DNA of 64,000 bases from Phialocephala subalpina (lineage: Eukaryota > Ascomycota > Leotiomycetes > Helotiales > Mollisiaceae). The notes beneath the pieces were generated by a model. The model was given only the letters and a program-made list of their open reading frames with translations, did not search any database and was not told the DNA's origin. The stretch lies in contig FJOG01000001.1 of the NCBI GenBank assembly GCA_900073065.1, positions 2,737,225 to 2,801,224 on the forward strand. Direction: 5' to 3'. Positions within the stretch are counted from its first letter, which is position 1. Each line of letters begins with the position of its first letter. Both the position numbers and the translations under genes were made by a program. Below, one piece after another: positions 45,510 through 58,224 of the stretch.

Positions 45510-48500
45510 GGTGTTGTGTGGCTTGAAGGGGAAGATTGTCCCAGTGAGTTGACTTCGGGAGGCCGGTTCAACAAAGAGTCCTACGTTCCTGAGCTATAAC
45601 TCTCCCCACTTGGTTATCGACTGTATGCGACCTCGTGTGGTAAGGCGATAGTTGGTGGGACCGGCGGGGTAGGCCTCGTAGGCCAGAAAATTCGATACAA
45701 ACCCACTTCTTCCTGAGGTGCAGAAACGAACGTCGAGGCTGTATGCAGCCTGATCTGTCTAGTTGTCTGAGCGGTCAGCGACTGTCTTGAACAGATCTCA
45801 GACACGGTTACGATTTGGGACTTTGAAGAAGAGGCAGATTTGTTTCCCACCCGAATCGAATTGCGAATGTCTTACCGGTGAACTCCGTGGCCGGTCTGTC
45901 TCTGCCTCGCGAACTACCAATCTCCTCGGATCTAGCGGTGTCTGGCTGGAAGTCCTACGTGTTAGACGGCTTCGTGGGGACTTCGTGAGCCGTTGGAAGT
46001 CTAGGAAGAGAGGTGTTGTTGCGAGTGATGAGTACCACCTGTTTCACGTAGCTAGCAAAATGTTAGTGATCAACACCCCTGCAAGACCCTAGCCAAACCG
46101 ACAATTACGAGTATGTACCTGCGGCAATCGCTGTCCTTTCAGACTTTAGAAACCTGCAGCCTCCAATATGACGACACGAACACGGCGCAACTGGGAAGAC
46201 GTGGTGGCCACGTTTGTTCTGACTGTTCTGAGGTTGGTTGGTTGTGTACAATCGTATAAGGTCGGTTGCTTGGGTGTCGTGAGGCTGCTTGACACTGGAA
46301 TGCGGGTATGCAAGAATGCAAAGAAACTGCGGATTCAGCACGTCAGACTCCGCCTTTTTGAGATGATTGAGCATGCTCGTACCACTGCCGCTCCTGTTGG
46401 GCGCTGCAGCAGCCACGAACAGATACCCTGCTGCAGATACAGCTCCTTACGGGTCGATGATGCTGGCCTCGTCCGAATGCAGCGCAGTGAGACCTTGCGG
46501 GGAAAACGGACCTTCGATTCGAGAAGAGTTGGGTACCCGATGGACTGATTTCGTGACTCGCTGCCGACGCTGCCGCAGGTCGAGAGTGAGGGACCGCCGT
46601 CGTGAAATGATTGAGAAACAATAATCTCCGGATCCTTAAATGCGAAGAAGCTTTCGAGGTGGTCCCGGGGATTTTGATGAGGAGAATATAAATTGGAGAT
46701 CAAGCTCGCTTCGCCAAAGAAGGTTTGGGGGCAAGGGTCGTACAGGGTCTGTTGTAAGGGAAACAAACGCTCATGCAGGAGAGATCAAGGACTTCAGCCG
46801 TATGGGAGGACTTGATGGGATGAAAGAGAGAGCTGTCATCCCACGTTGATGGGTTTCAAGGGACCAGGAGAAAGTCGGAAAATACGAGAGTACTTGAGAG
46901 CTTGTCGTATTTCTGGGTGAGAACGTGGTCACTTACTTGGTTCCCAAAGAGGAAGTCGCAGTATCCGCTATTCAATATCAGGGCTTTTCTCGATTCAGGA
47001 GAACAAATGTTTATTTTGACAACCTAGTAAAGTTGTGTAGCGGCTGGCGTCTTTGGGAAGTTTGGGTCCCGATCTAATAATGTTGTCGGGTCAGCCGGCT
47101 TGAGTTGGTGCTTTCACGGCGCATGCAATCTGTTCCCAAACTCCCGGGCGAGTTGAGAGCCAAACTTTACATAACTTTTTGAAGCACGTGGAGGCACAAT
47201 TCAACGTTAATCCTTCACATCCTTCTGTGGGCTGAGATTTCATCACCATCTTCTCAGCATCGGGCTTCAGCACGCCTTTCTGAAAGGCTGTGAAGAGTGA
47301 CTCGGAATGGCGGGGCTAACTACCAATATGTGTAAGCCGCGAGGTTTTTGATACGAGATAGAATCCGCTTTAACGACGCCTACATTCTAGCTGCCTTCCA
47401 ACCCGAAGACGAGCTGACCTGCATTCGGAATAATGCAGATGATGAAGTCACGTTGTACATTTCTGCAGGGACTACTGTATCACGCCAGCAGCTCTTCATC
47501 TTGGGAATTAAAGACATGCCAAGAGCTTTTGGAAAGGGGTTCTCCTGAGTCCTGATATTCAGAAGAACCTCGCTTCAGATCCACCTTCGCAAATCCTGCC
47601 TGTCCGGAGGAGATCGCTATCTAAGTATTCGTTTCAACATCGAAATCTGGGGTGGTACGACGTCGTGTCTTGTGGATACTGCTCCGCCACAGGTAGTACT
47701 GAATGAAGACCGACGCCTTGGCGCATTGGGAGCCGATGTTAAGAGTTCAGTTCGAAGACTACGAGGCCTATTCTGCTCGTCGTATGAAAGCATAACCTTG
47801 AAACTTGTTGCGCCAAACAGACACTTTGGATGTTTCTGAGGCTTGGAAGCCTTCTTGGAACGCACATCACCCATCATCCGAAACCCCACACTTCCGTCAT
47901 ATTTCTGAGGCTCAAAATAACGCACAGCCAGTGATGTTCTGATCTCGGGATCCAATGGCAAGTGTTGGTAATGTTTGAAGCTCTCTTCAAGCTGCCACAC
48001 CTACGGAGGTAGATCTTCAGAGGCTGTATATCTGAAACTGGAGGCGGGAAGATCGCAACTCTTCGTTTTCTGCAAGTTGACTGTACAACCAAAGCTGCTC
48101 CGATTATATCATCGATTCCACAGAACTTTCTCCATGTTGATATCCATGATGTGCTTGGGAGGCAGATTGAGTTATCGATTAGAGACAGTGCTGAACTTTG
48201 ATAGTAGTAGTTCATCCCCAGACATTTTTCCACGCCACGGATGAGACATCCAGCGCCTCAACCTGGGATCCCTCGTATTCCCATTGACCAGTCAGGGTAT
48301 GCTATCCCAAAACGGGACTGCGGCATCGGTGATGTGTCGAGGATCCAAAGAAGCTTGAGATGCACCAGAGGTACTCCCGTATTGTACGCATCTGTCCTCG
48401 ATGCATCTCGTGAAATCTCGTGAAGTCTCATGAAGTCGTGAGCTCGTGACGTTTGTAGATTTGCTATTTACCCCTTTCTGGTGGTAGTCAGCGAGTCTAG

Positions 48501-49490
48501 GAAAATAGCCAGGAGAAAAGTGCTTCAAACGGCTTTACGCCACATCTCCCTGGTAACGTATTTTTAGTCATTTGCCTTCCACCGTCGAAGCGATCGCCCC
48601 ATCCGGAAAGCGTGGAGTGGACAGGGTGGTGCGAGCAAATCAGCGCAGCTCATTAACGCCCCCAAGCACGAGGTCATCGGCGCTGGCCAAAGCCAGCACT
48701 CGCTCCAGGGTTGGTCCCACTCGAGAAAAGCGTGCTCGAGAGACTCATCTAGACGAGAGAGGGCATGATCTCCAACTTTATGCTCGTGCATCCAGACGTC
48801 TAATCATTCTTCATTCCTCACGAAGCCTCTCCCGCATCGTCGACTCTGACTGAAGGGCTCCCTTCGCCTTCGTCGTCGTCCATGTCGCATCTGTAATTCA
48901 ACGGCTTCACATTCGTTTTAAAGGCATTGTATTGCCAGTCCTGTCGCTCCTCCTGTATTCGAAACAAATTTACCATCGCTTTCCTGTTGTCGGGCCACCC
49001 TCACTGCACCACAGATCTGGGCCAGAATAAAGTTGGAAAGTTGGACGACCTCTCGACCTACCTGCCTGCCCCCATAATTCAACAGCCTCGTTCGCTCCAT
49101 CCAGAAACGCATCGCAGGTTCAGCTGAGAAGGAAGGTTTTCTCGCAAGGCACTGCCTTGGTCTCGTCCCCAGAGGAACGAATCCCCGCTCATCCCCATAA
49201 ACAGGGGTTCTATATCGACAACAACACTCTTTCTTTCTGTTCAGCATCTTTAATCCATATCAAAGTGAGTCTGAATCCTAGTTCTGACATTCTTTCTCCG
49301 AGAAGATTCTGTTGGTGGCACTCAACACGTGTTTGTCGGGGTTGGCGCGACCAAAACAATCGCATCGTTGCTCGGTGCACAGCCGCCTCCTTCAAGCGCT
49401 GGAAGTGAATGAGGGGACTAGATCTGTCTTTACAACTCCTCGTGGAGAATCCTTTGAACAACTACTGATATTTTCCACAATCACAGAGCC
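45510..49490. other. Intergenic region between the chitin synthase activator and chitin synthase genes
   Basis: About 4 kb holding the promoters of two divergent cell-wall genes. Minus frames at 47617-48000 and 47874-48233 look partly protein-like (PLDPEIRTSLAVRYFEP, EKCLGMNYYYQSSALSL) but have no recognised domain or clear start. A plus frame at 46373-46624 begins with a signal-peptide-like run (MLVPLPLLLGAAAATNRYP) but ends in an Arg-rich tail and is weakly supported. 48850-49490 is C/T-rich and probably the chitin synthase leader. Confidence 0.4.
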
Positions 49491-52400
49491 ATGTCTTTAG
49501 CCAGACACCCTGACTCCAACGAGGCTCCTCCTCGAGCATACCGCAATTCTCCTTCTCGGCGGCACCAACCACAAGATGTGGAAACAGGTTACTTCTCTAC
49601 GGGAGGAGCTCCGGCTTCACCTTCAAGACACGGGCGCGGGCCATCGAAATCTTCCTTTGCAGAGACTCTGCCATCGCCGCTCACACCCTCTCCTACAACG
49701 GAGCCCCTTGCCCCGCTTCCAGCGATCGATCGGTCACGATCACCAGAAATATCGAGGAAGAAGAGCTTGATTAGGCCAGAGCGGAGTAGAATCGACCAGA
49801 GTCACCCCAATTACCACTATAGACAGCATGCTGCGAACATGAATGTTCACCCTTCTACAACAGGACACGACCCAATTATGGAGGATTTGGAGGCAGATGC
49901 TGCAGCGACAGAAACCTCAGGGCTGCGAAGCTCTCAGGAGGCTGAGTCTGATGTATCACCACTACCGAAGAAGTCGAGACGTGGCAACGGGGCTGGACCA
50001 GAGGATACTGTAACGGAGAAGGCTGCCCTCGGACACCACAAAAGCAAGAAGCTGAGGAGAGAGAGAACAGTCAAGATGACCAAGGAGGAGAAGGAGAGGC
50101 AGAAGCAGTTGGATGCTATACGACCGCCAAGTTTGTGGAACGTCTACTGTGCCATTGTCACTTTCTGGTGCCCGGACTTCATACTTAAGTGCTTTGGAAA
50201 ACCCGCCAGGGCCCAGCAACGAGCTTGGAGAGAGAAGATGGGTTTGATCAGTATTATTCTGTTCATCATGGGTTGTGTCGGTTTCCTCACTTTCGGATTT
50301 ACCGCTGTGGTCTGTGGAAACCCAGGACTTCGACTGAGGGTCAACGAAGTTGATAGCGGATACATGATCTTCCATGGAAGCGCATACGAGCTCGCCCAGT
50401 CGACACATCCCGCTGCTCGAGGTATTCCCTCTGGATCCAATGTTCTGTACGATCTTCCAGAAAAGCACGGAGGTCAAGACGGAAGCTTCTTGTTCCAAAA
50501 TGTCAACGGCAAATGTAAGGGTCTCATTACTGCGAGTCCAGGATCAGACGTTCCAACGAACTCGGACGGAGACCTCGCCTGGTACTTCCCTTGCACCACG
50601 TTCAACCAGGACGGATCCAGTCCGGTGAACAAGACTATTCCATATTATTTGGGTTATGCCTGCCATACTCAATCTGCTGCGCGGGATGCTTTCTATAGTC
50701 TCAACAGTGCAGGTGATGTTTATTACACTTGGGATGACATCAAAAACATTTCGAGAAACTTGATGGTCTACTCTGGGAACGTCCTCGATCTTGACCTCTT
50801 GAGGTGGTTCAATGGAACAGAAGTTCAAGTTCCGTCAGCCTTCGTTGAGCTCGCTGATCGATCCACGGCCTACAACGCGGCCGTTCATGGAAAGGACGTA
50901 ACTCATGCATTCCAGAGTGCAGATGACAAGGCGATGGCCCAGTGTTTTGAGCAAATCATCAAGGTTGGATCTGTTGATACCGAGACGGTCGGTTGCATTG
51001 CTTCCAAGGTCGTCCTCTACGTATCTTTAGTCTTCATTTTGTCGATTGTCGTCGCTAAATTCGTTTTGGCATTGCTGTTCCAATGGTTCTTCAGCCGCAA
51101 ATTCGCCGCCTCCAGAACCTCGCAATCTTCGGACAAGAAGAAGAGGCAGCAGCAAATCGAGCAATGGTCGGATGATATCTATCGTGCTCCTCCCAGGATC
51201 CCAGGAGATGTTGGAAGCACTGTTGTTGGATCTGGATCTGACAGAACGAGCAAGAGAGCGAGCACCTTCTTACCCACCACTTCCCGATTTACCAGTCCAT
51301 ATGCTGGCGACAGACTTTCACGCGTTGGCCGACCTCTCCCAACCACCATGGCCAGCCAGAACTCAACAGCCGCATTACTTCCACCCAATCCGATGTTCAA
51401 ACAAAACAACAGTAGCCGAAATAGCTTCATTCGTTCGGACTCTTATGGAAGTGGTGCTCCCCCTAGTGATTTTGAAGGACCCGGCCCAGCTGGATTTATT
51501 CACGAGTCGGTGGTTCCTCAGCCTCCATCGGATTGGCAGCCATTTGGATATCCTCTCGCTCACGCTATCTGTCTTGTTACGGCTTACTCCGAAGGTGAAC
51601 TTGGGGTCAGGACAACTCTCGACTCAATTGCCATGACAGACTACCCCAACAGCCACAAGACTATCCTCGTGGTTTGTGACGGTATCATTAAGGGTAAAGG
51701 AGAGACGATGTCCACTCCAGATATCATTCTCAGCATGATGAAGGACCACTCTATTCTACCAGATGAAGTCCCAGCATTCTCTTACGTAGCTGTCTCCAGC
51801 GGTTCCAAGCGACACAACATGGCAAAGGTCTACTCCGGGTTTTACGATTACGGTGCAAACTCATCGGTTCCTTTGGATAGGCAGCAACGAGTCCCGATGA
51901 TGTGCGTTGTCAAATGCGGTACACCAGATGAGGCCACCAAGAGCAAGCCTGGAAACAGAGGAAAGCGTGACAGTCAAATTATCCTCATGTCCTTCCTCCA
52001 AAAGGTCATGTTCGACGAGCGTATGACTGAGCTGGAATTTGAGATGTTCAATGGATTATGGAAGGTTACCGGCATCTCACCCGATTTTTACGAAGTTGTT
52101 CTCATGGTCGATGCCGACACGAAAGTGTTCCCCGACAGTTTGACCCACATGATCTCTGCCATGGTTAAGGATCCCGAAATCATGGGTCTCTGTGGAGAGA
52201 CTAAGATCGCCAACAAGCGTGCATCCTGGGTATCAGCAATTCAAGTCTTCGAATATTTCATCTCGCATCACTTGTCCAAATCCTTCGAGTCCGTCTTTGG
52301 TGGTGTCACTTGTCTTCCTGGTTGTTTCTGTATGTACAGAATCAAGGCGCCAAAGGGAGGACAGAACTATTGGGTACCTATCCTCGCCAATCCTGATGTC

Positions 52401-53250
52401 GTCGAGCACTACTCTGAAAATGTTGTCGATACCTTGCACAAGAAGAACTTGCTGCTCCTCGGAGAAGATCGTTACCTTTCAACACTTATGCTTCGGACCT
52501 TCCCCAAGCGTAAGCAAGTCTTCGTACCACAAGCCGTCTGCAAAACCACTGTCCCGGAAGAATTCAGCGTCTTGCTCTCCCAGCGACGTAGATGGATCAA
52601 CAGTACCGTTCACAATCTTATGGAGCTTGTTCTCGTCAGAGATCTTTGTGGAACCTTCTGCTTCAGTATGCAGTTCGTTGTCGGTATTGAGCTTATTGGT
52701 ACTCTGGTCCTCCCGGCTGCTATTGCCTTCACCTTCTATGTCGGTAAGTAATTTTGATTCCACTTTTCGGTGTCCCTCCACTAATCAATCTACAGTCATC
52801 ATCTCCATTGTCCGATCTCCACCACAAATCATTCCTCTCGTTCTCTTAGCTCTCATCCTCGGTCTACCCGCCGTTCTCATCGTCCTCACCGCTCATCGCT
52901 GGTCCTACGTCGTCTGGATGTTCATCTACCTCCTCTCACTCCCAATCTGGAATTTCATCCTCCCAACCTACGCCTTCTGGAAATTCGACGACTTCTCCTG
53001 GGGTGATACTCGAAAGACTGCTGGTGAGAAGACCAAAAAAGCAGGTATTGAATATGAAGGAGAATTCGACAGCTCGAAGATCACGATGAAGAGATGGGGT
53101 GAGTTTGAGAAGGAGAGAAGACTGAGATCTCAGGGCTGGGGATCTGGGTATGGAAGTGGGACGGGCATGAGTAAGGAGGGGAGCCATTTAAGTGGGCAGG
53201 CTTGGCCTATGCAGCAGCATGGGTATGCTGATGAGTACTCGGATATTTGA
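49491..53250 (+). CDS. CHS3: Chitin synthase, class IV (Chs3-type)
   Basis: Plasma-membrane processive glycosyltransferase that makes chitin from UDP-GlcNAc. Two exons: 49491-52743 and 52796-53250 (intron GTAAGT...CAG), giving 1235 residues. Residues 1-~200 are Pro/Ser-rich and basic. Membrane helices near 250-275 ([20 protein letters not shown]) and ~505-530 ([20 protein letters not shown]) flank an extracellular-type region. The catalytic domain has [58 protein letters not shown] (~990) and [16 protein letters not shown], with the catalytic QRRRW at ~1031. The C-terminal helices are [20 protein letters not shown] and [20 protein letters not shown]. No myosin motor domain is present. Class IV assignment rests on the long N-terminus and this helix layout. 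Its usual partner, an Skt5/Chs4-like protein, is encoded ~4 kb upstream. Confidence 0.96.
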
Positions 53251-56213
53251 ATAAGAGAGAAGGAGTGATTGCATTGGATGGATGGGATGGATGCATTGGG
53301 TGGTCTGCTTGCGTGCTTGACTTGGTTGACTTGATTTGAGCTGCTGCACAGTTTGCTTTGGGGGTTGTAAAACGGGTGCTGATTGGCGTTTGTTTGATTG
53401 AGTGTGTATTGTATGTTTGAGTGGATGGAATGGTGATGAGCATAAGTAGGTGTTTAGTCGGTCGTTTAGAGACCCGAAATTAATGCATAGTTTTATTAGC
53501 AAGACTGGCTCCTTTGTTGTGTTTGAGTGGTCGACTGTGTTGTGTTGGGTTGCCAAGTGGCATAGTGACGTTGTGCTGTTGAAGAAAAATGAAAATGTTG
53601 AAACGCTGGCAATGTCCGTGTGCTTTCGTGGACAATAACCCAAATGCGATGCCTTTGTATTTTGAAATTTTTTTCATTAAGGGTTAGACTGGACCATGTT
53701 TTGTATTCAGCTTTGATGAACGTTTGCAACCTCCTTGCCCCAATGCTCCGTTACGCCATCGGCTTTTGACTGGACAAAACCCCCTCATGTTAATCGGGCG
53801 CTCGATACTAGCTGTGCTATGCCGCCGGTAGGATCTTGCCCATTCACGCCACCCTTTGGAAGCCACGATCAAGCACAAACCAGTCCTCTTCATTCAGCTT
53901 CAAAGGACGGCTTGTAGAACATGAAAAGAATTGCCTCACGCTAGCAAGGGAGTCGTCGTTTCCTCCCAGAGCTCCGCCTCGGGGCTGAGATTTTCAATCA
54001 GTCCATCAAACGCATACTATCTAATCAGTCACCCATTAATTGGTGCTCTGCGAGCCTCTTCGACAATCATAGCATCATTCAGTATCGCGAGCTTTGCTCG
54101 ATCTCCTAGCATCTCCACTCAACATCAAAGCCCAGAGTCAGAGCCTCGTCCACCCAAAAGAATCCTCCCAATCAGTCATCAAGCTCTCAATACTCGTAAT
54201 AGGGCATCGTACAAGCTGTAGTTGACAATTCAGCAGAATATACGCCTTCAGGGACTACACAACTTGGTCGTTCTGGCCCGGAATTCCAGGTCGGCGGCGC
54301 TCTACACGTATGGCCGGAAGTCGCCGCCCCTCCAATGTAGCGGCTCCAGCAGGCACTCAAGCTATCGGACAAAATGCAGAACCATCGAGCCAATCTACCT
54401 CATCTGCAACCTATTCTGCAGCTGGAACCCAAGCACGGGACAAAATGCAATATCAACAAGCTGATCTACTTCATCTTCAAGACTCGCTCCAACCTCTATT
54501 TTCTCCCGAATGGTGAAGTGGTCATTTGACACGAAAATCAGCCTATTCTCAGTCATATGCGCTGTGCTGGGAATTTTCGTTGCCATCTTCTTCAGGGTCT
54601 ACGTATTGGGATAGGAGAATTCGAGTCCTCGAGTTGGTGACAAAGCCCTGGGACTCGCTATGTGGCAGGCATGCGCACAATTCCCAGACGCATCGGTATA
54701 TCTCTCAATTGTCCAAAACACCATTCCTGCTTCTGTTGGTGTGTGTTAATGAACACCGAACTAACAAAAATCTTCATTCAACGAAAATCAGCCTATTCTC
54801 AGTCATATGCGCTGTGCTGGGAATTTTCGTTGCCATCTTCTTCAGGGTCTACGTATTGGGATAGGAGAATTCGAGTCCTCGAGTTGGTGACAAAGCCCTG
54901 GGACTCGCTATGTGGCAGGCATGCGCACAATTCCCAGACGCATCGGTATATCTCTCAATTGTCCAAAACACCATTCCTGCTTCTGTTGGTGTGTGTTAAT
55001 GAACACCGAACTAACAAAAATCTTCATTCAAATTTTTCTCTTCTTGCTGCTATAATTGCACCGGGTAACGTGCCCTACACAATCGACCAACTCCTTCGGA
55101 ACTGACATTCTTCTTCGGGTATTGCCCAATATGCAGACAGCTATACTTCATGCGGAGCCGTAGCTAGCATAACTGCCGGAACGATCCTGATCTTCAGTGT
55201 TTCGACTCAATACCTGAGGCGAACGCGCTTCAATTTGTCGAGGCCATTGCCATTAGCATCAATCGACTTTCTAAGCCTTGGGAAGCAATTTGCTCTTCTT
55301 GGAAGAGTAATGACTTTCTCCGGTGTGGCTTCAAATGTTCTGGTTTTGGACCAGCCCGAAAGGAATAAATGGCTAGGGTTGCTGATGTACTCATTTTCGG
55401 CTTTGTTCTTCATGAACTATAGCCTTCTTCGACGCTATAGCACAGAATGCTGGATCTTTTTCGAGTTGATGCATGCAATTTATATGAGCCCAGTATCTAT
55501 CACCAAAGTTATTATATTTCCGTTAGTTTTTGGTCCATTTTATGTCTTTCTTTGGGACTATTGGTGCGTGTCATAGGGACGTATCAGAATAAGGATTTTC
55601 AGTGTCAAGATGTGCTCCTTAAGTTTTGCATAGTTCATCATTTGCGCAATGCTCGCAAAGAGTCTTGTTCTCATCTTCTTTGCCGTATACATAGCTGCTT
55701 CTCTATCTCCATTATATTTTCTTCTCGAGAATGCCTGATGGTCGGAGTAATGATATATGCCTTAAACGTACTCCGACGTACATTACATGGCAAGGGAGTT
55801 GAGGGCAGGATTTGAGTTCTTCTGGTAGTAGTCTTGGTGGAGGGAATAAATGTACTACGTTCAGTAGATTCACCGCAACGCTACGTCCTTTTCCATTACT
55901 CTGTCATTCAGCTACTCTCTTCTTCCTAGCTCGTTACGCTGAAAATCCCCTAGGTTCTTACTTTAGATCCCATGGCCGTCCAGGCGATCGTGACGGAGCA
56001 CATTCCAGTTCCATTCTCCTCTGGCGGAGGTCCACATGGTTCTGGCAGCTTCTTGCTAAGTTCCGGTTGCGAATTTCTCCCTCCTCCGCTCTCATTTGGA
56101 ACGATGTCCGTCTCCCAGATTGGGAAAGAAACAGGCACTCAGAGCGAACCTGTCTCAGAGTATTTCCATGCAAATCTGATCTTTCGACCAAGACACTTTG
56201 CAATTTGAACTTC
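53251..56213. other. Degraded membrane-protein-like region with a duplication
   Basis: No intact gene. From ~54511, MVKWSFDTK opens a frame with a membrane helix (ISLFSVICAVLGIFVAIFFR) ending at TAG near 54613. A second frame shortly after reads ALGLAMWQACAQFPDASVYL and then IVQNTIPASVG, followed by a GTGTGT donor-like site and CTAAC. Further on, 55232-55577 encodes a hydrophobic stretch (LGLLMYSFSALFFMNYSLL ... VIIFPLVFGPFYVFLWDYW). Together these suggest a membrane-protein gene damaged by the duplication at 54531-55030. I do not recognise the family. Confidence 0.35.
54531..55030. repeat. Perfect tandem duplication, 2 x 250 bp
   Basis: Bases 54531-54780 and 54781-55030 are identical by direct comparison. 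The unit begins ACGAAAATCAGCC and ends ATCTTCATTCA. The length is exactly the same (250 bp) as the unrelated duplication at 2470-2969. Flanking bases differ, so the boundaries are fixed to within one base. Confidence 0.97.
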
Positions 56214-57113
56214 TCATCTTCGCGGCTGCTGTTTTCGTTGCGCGTCCAAAATCTCCCTTTTTGTTTGCCCTTCCAAGTCTTTCAAGTGTTGGATTCTCTC
56301 TAGCCGCTCCTTCTCTTCTCGTATCCTGTCAATTCTGTCTCGCAGTATATTCAGCTTGCGCTCCTCTTCTTCATCGATAATTGGTGGCTCAGCTTCTAGG
56401 GTGTTTTCGTTGTCTGCGGTGAAAGGATTTGCTGGAGATGGAGGTTGTCCTGGTGCTGGAGATTGTGCTATCGAGGTCTCGAGCTCCTGGTCAAGTTGGA
56501 ACTCATGCTCATCTCGTGAATCGATAGGCGCGAAAGGTGTAATAGTTCTTTCGTCGCCTTGGTGCAACTCATGCACAGCGACGCGGTCTGCTTCCGGCGA
56601 CTTGTACACGAGTACGCCTCTCTGCTCCTCATCTACATCCATCTCTGGGATATTATGTTTTGTGATCATTTCGTGCGTGCTGGCTGATGTTAGGAATTCG
56701 TATGTGTTTGGTTTTGGAGGAGATAGGTTGAATTCTTCCTTCGACTCGTTTGTTCGTCGTCGCATTAAACGCAATCTCCAGAACGCAAGTAGAGCTAGGA
56801 AGAAGAGGACAATGACTCCAATTGCGATCCCAGCATTTGCCCCCGCGGAAAGTCCGGTCGGATTTGGTCTACTTGGTATTGTTGGAACTGGAGTGTTTAA
56901 TAATGTTGGAGAGGAAGTGGAGGTCGATGTTTTCGTTGCCATGGTCGTACTCGTGGCACTTGTTGTCGGATTCTGATAAAATGCTAAAGCAGACGAGCTC
57001 GTTGGAGTGGTTGAAGTCGTGCCGCTCGTCGACTCCCCATTCCATGCACTCAACAATGTACTTGTTGAGCTCGAGTCTTGAGCAGGCTGCCCCCTCTCGC
57101 TGATAGTTGCCAT
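56214..57113 (-). CDS. Single-pass membrane protein with Ser/Thr-rich ectodomain (Mid2/WSC-like architecture)
   Basis: Unknown function. Single exon, 299 residues. Residues 1-~95 are almost entirely Ser/Thr/Ala/Pro (heavily O-glycosylated in such proteins). A glycine-rich lead (GLSAGANAGIAIGVIVLFF) and one membrane helix (IAIGVIVLFFLALLAFWRLR, ~97-116) follow, then the basic stop-transfer RLRLMRRR. The cytoplasmic part is acidic and ends in a coiled coil (DRIDRIREEKERLERIQHLK). The layout resembles fungal cell-surface sensors of the Mid2/WSC kind, but there is no WSC domain and no N-terminal signal peptide. An upstream exon may be missing. Sensor function is inference. Confidence 0.75.
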   Translation of the reverse strand: MATISERGQPAQDSSSTSTLLSAWNGESTSGTTSTTPTSSSALAFYQNPTTSATSTTMATKTSTSTSSPTLLNTPVPTIPSRPNPTGLSAGANAGIAIGVIVLFFLALLAFWRLRLMRRRTNESKEEFNLSPPKPNTYEFLTSASTHEMITKHNIPEMDVDEEQRGVLVYKSPEADRVAVHELHQGDERTITPFAPIDSRDEHEFQLDQELETSIAQSPAPGQPPSPANPFTADNENTLEAEPPIIDEEEERKLNILRDRIDRIREEKERLERIQHLKDLEGQTKREILDAQRKQQPRR

Positions 57114-58224
57114 TTTCGAGTTTCGAGTGCTTGATTTTATCGTTTAAACATTTCTCGAGTGAGAAAGGTGAGGGGAAAGTAAGGCTCCTTATGGCAAGAT
57201 TCTGGGTTGGGGTGGATGAGGCTTTGACACCATGTCCACGTTGCTCGTACAAGAATCACAAGGATTGACTGGTGCGGTTCGGACAAGTTTACTGAACTGC
57301 AGGTCTATTCAACTTGATTTGTTGCCGGATAAAATCTCCGTCCAAATTTAGCGGAAGAAGGTGGCAATCGTGTTCCTATGGGATGGCTTGAGGTTTGAGG
57401 CTGAGCTTGGGAGACGCGCTTCGCCACAATCTCGATCGTAGTCAAGTACTCTGTGCTTTCAACCCATGGATTCTCACCTGCTTCTTTTTGACCAGGCCGT
57501 GACCCCGTAATGGGCCAGGCTGTACGAATCGGCCAATCGAGCGTCAGCAACTGCTGGTATAAACTTTCAAATGAACCACGATCATCGGTACATTCGCAAG
57601 GAATTAAGCGAAATCTTATTCTAAGAACGGAATATCTATAGTTCGAGTCTAGAATTCAGAAGTATCAACAAGCAAAGCCTTTGAATGACATCGATCTTGT
57701 TCCCGATCGTTTGGGATATTGAAGTTGTAGGGCATGTCCAGCAAGGCTGCAGTACTTGACAGAAACACTTTTTTTCATTGTGTCTGTTTGCGCGGTTCTC
57801 TTTCTGTATCTTCTCAATTCACTGGAAAGCTTTGCAAGGCGACAGAGTTATGAAGAGTTCAAACAAGAGCAGTGAACGGTGAGCCTCGCTTACTCAACTT
57901 GCTCCCGAATGCTTCCCCCTTTCGAATTAGCCGACGAGGACACGCCGTGTCCGGAGCCGAACCTACCTCCCTTAACCTTCACTTTAACTTGTATTCAAAA
58001 ATGCAATGCCTTTCCTATTTCTGGATAGCTCACGCTTTGAAAGCTGTCAAACTTGAACTTATTTCCGAAAAAAGCATATGCGGAGATGATACAGAAACTA
58101 AGTTTCCTACATCAGGCCCTACGAAGCTTACCGTAGCCGGAGATATTGAAGGGAAGCGAGATGAGGCTCCCTATTGACTCAAACTTTTATTGATTGTGCT
58201 AGTTAGTCACAACAGCACGGCTTT
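57114..58224. other. Intergenic region
   Basis: Promoter of the membrane-protein gene and 3' flank of the P450 gene. No supported coding sequence. Confidence 0.5.

Noticed and set aside
46373..46624. Small secreted-protein-like frame starting MLVPLPLLLGAAAATNRYP
   Set aside because: The signal-like start is attractive, but the tail is Arg-rich (RCRRCRRSRVRDRRRE), there is no intron or cysteine pattern, and the frame looks like chance coding in GC-rich sequence.
47617..48233. Two overlapping minus-strand frames that might form one gene
   Set aside because: No recognised domain, no convincing start, and no splice junction joining them in frame.
54531..55030. Long terminal repeats of a retroelement
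   Set aside because: The two copies abut directly with no internal element, target-site duplication or TG...CA ends.
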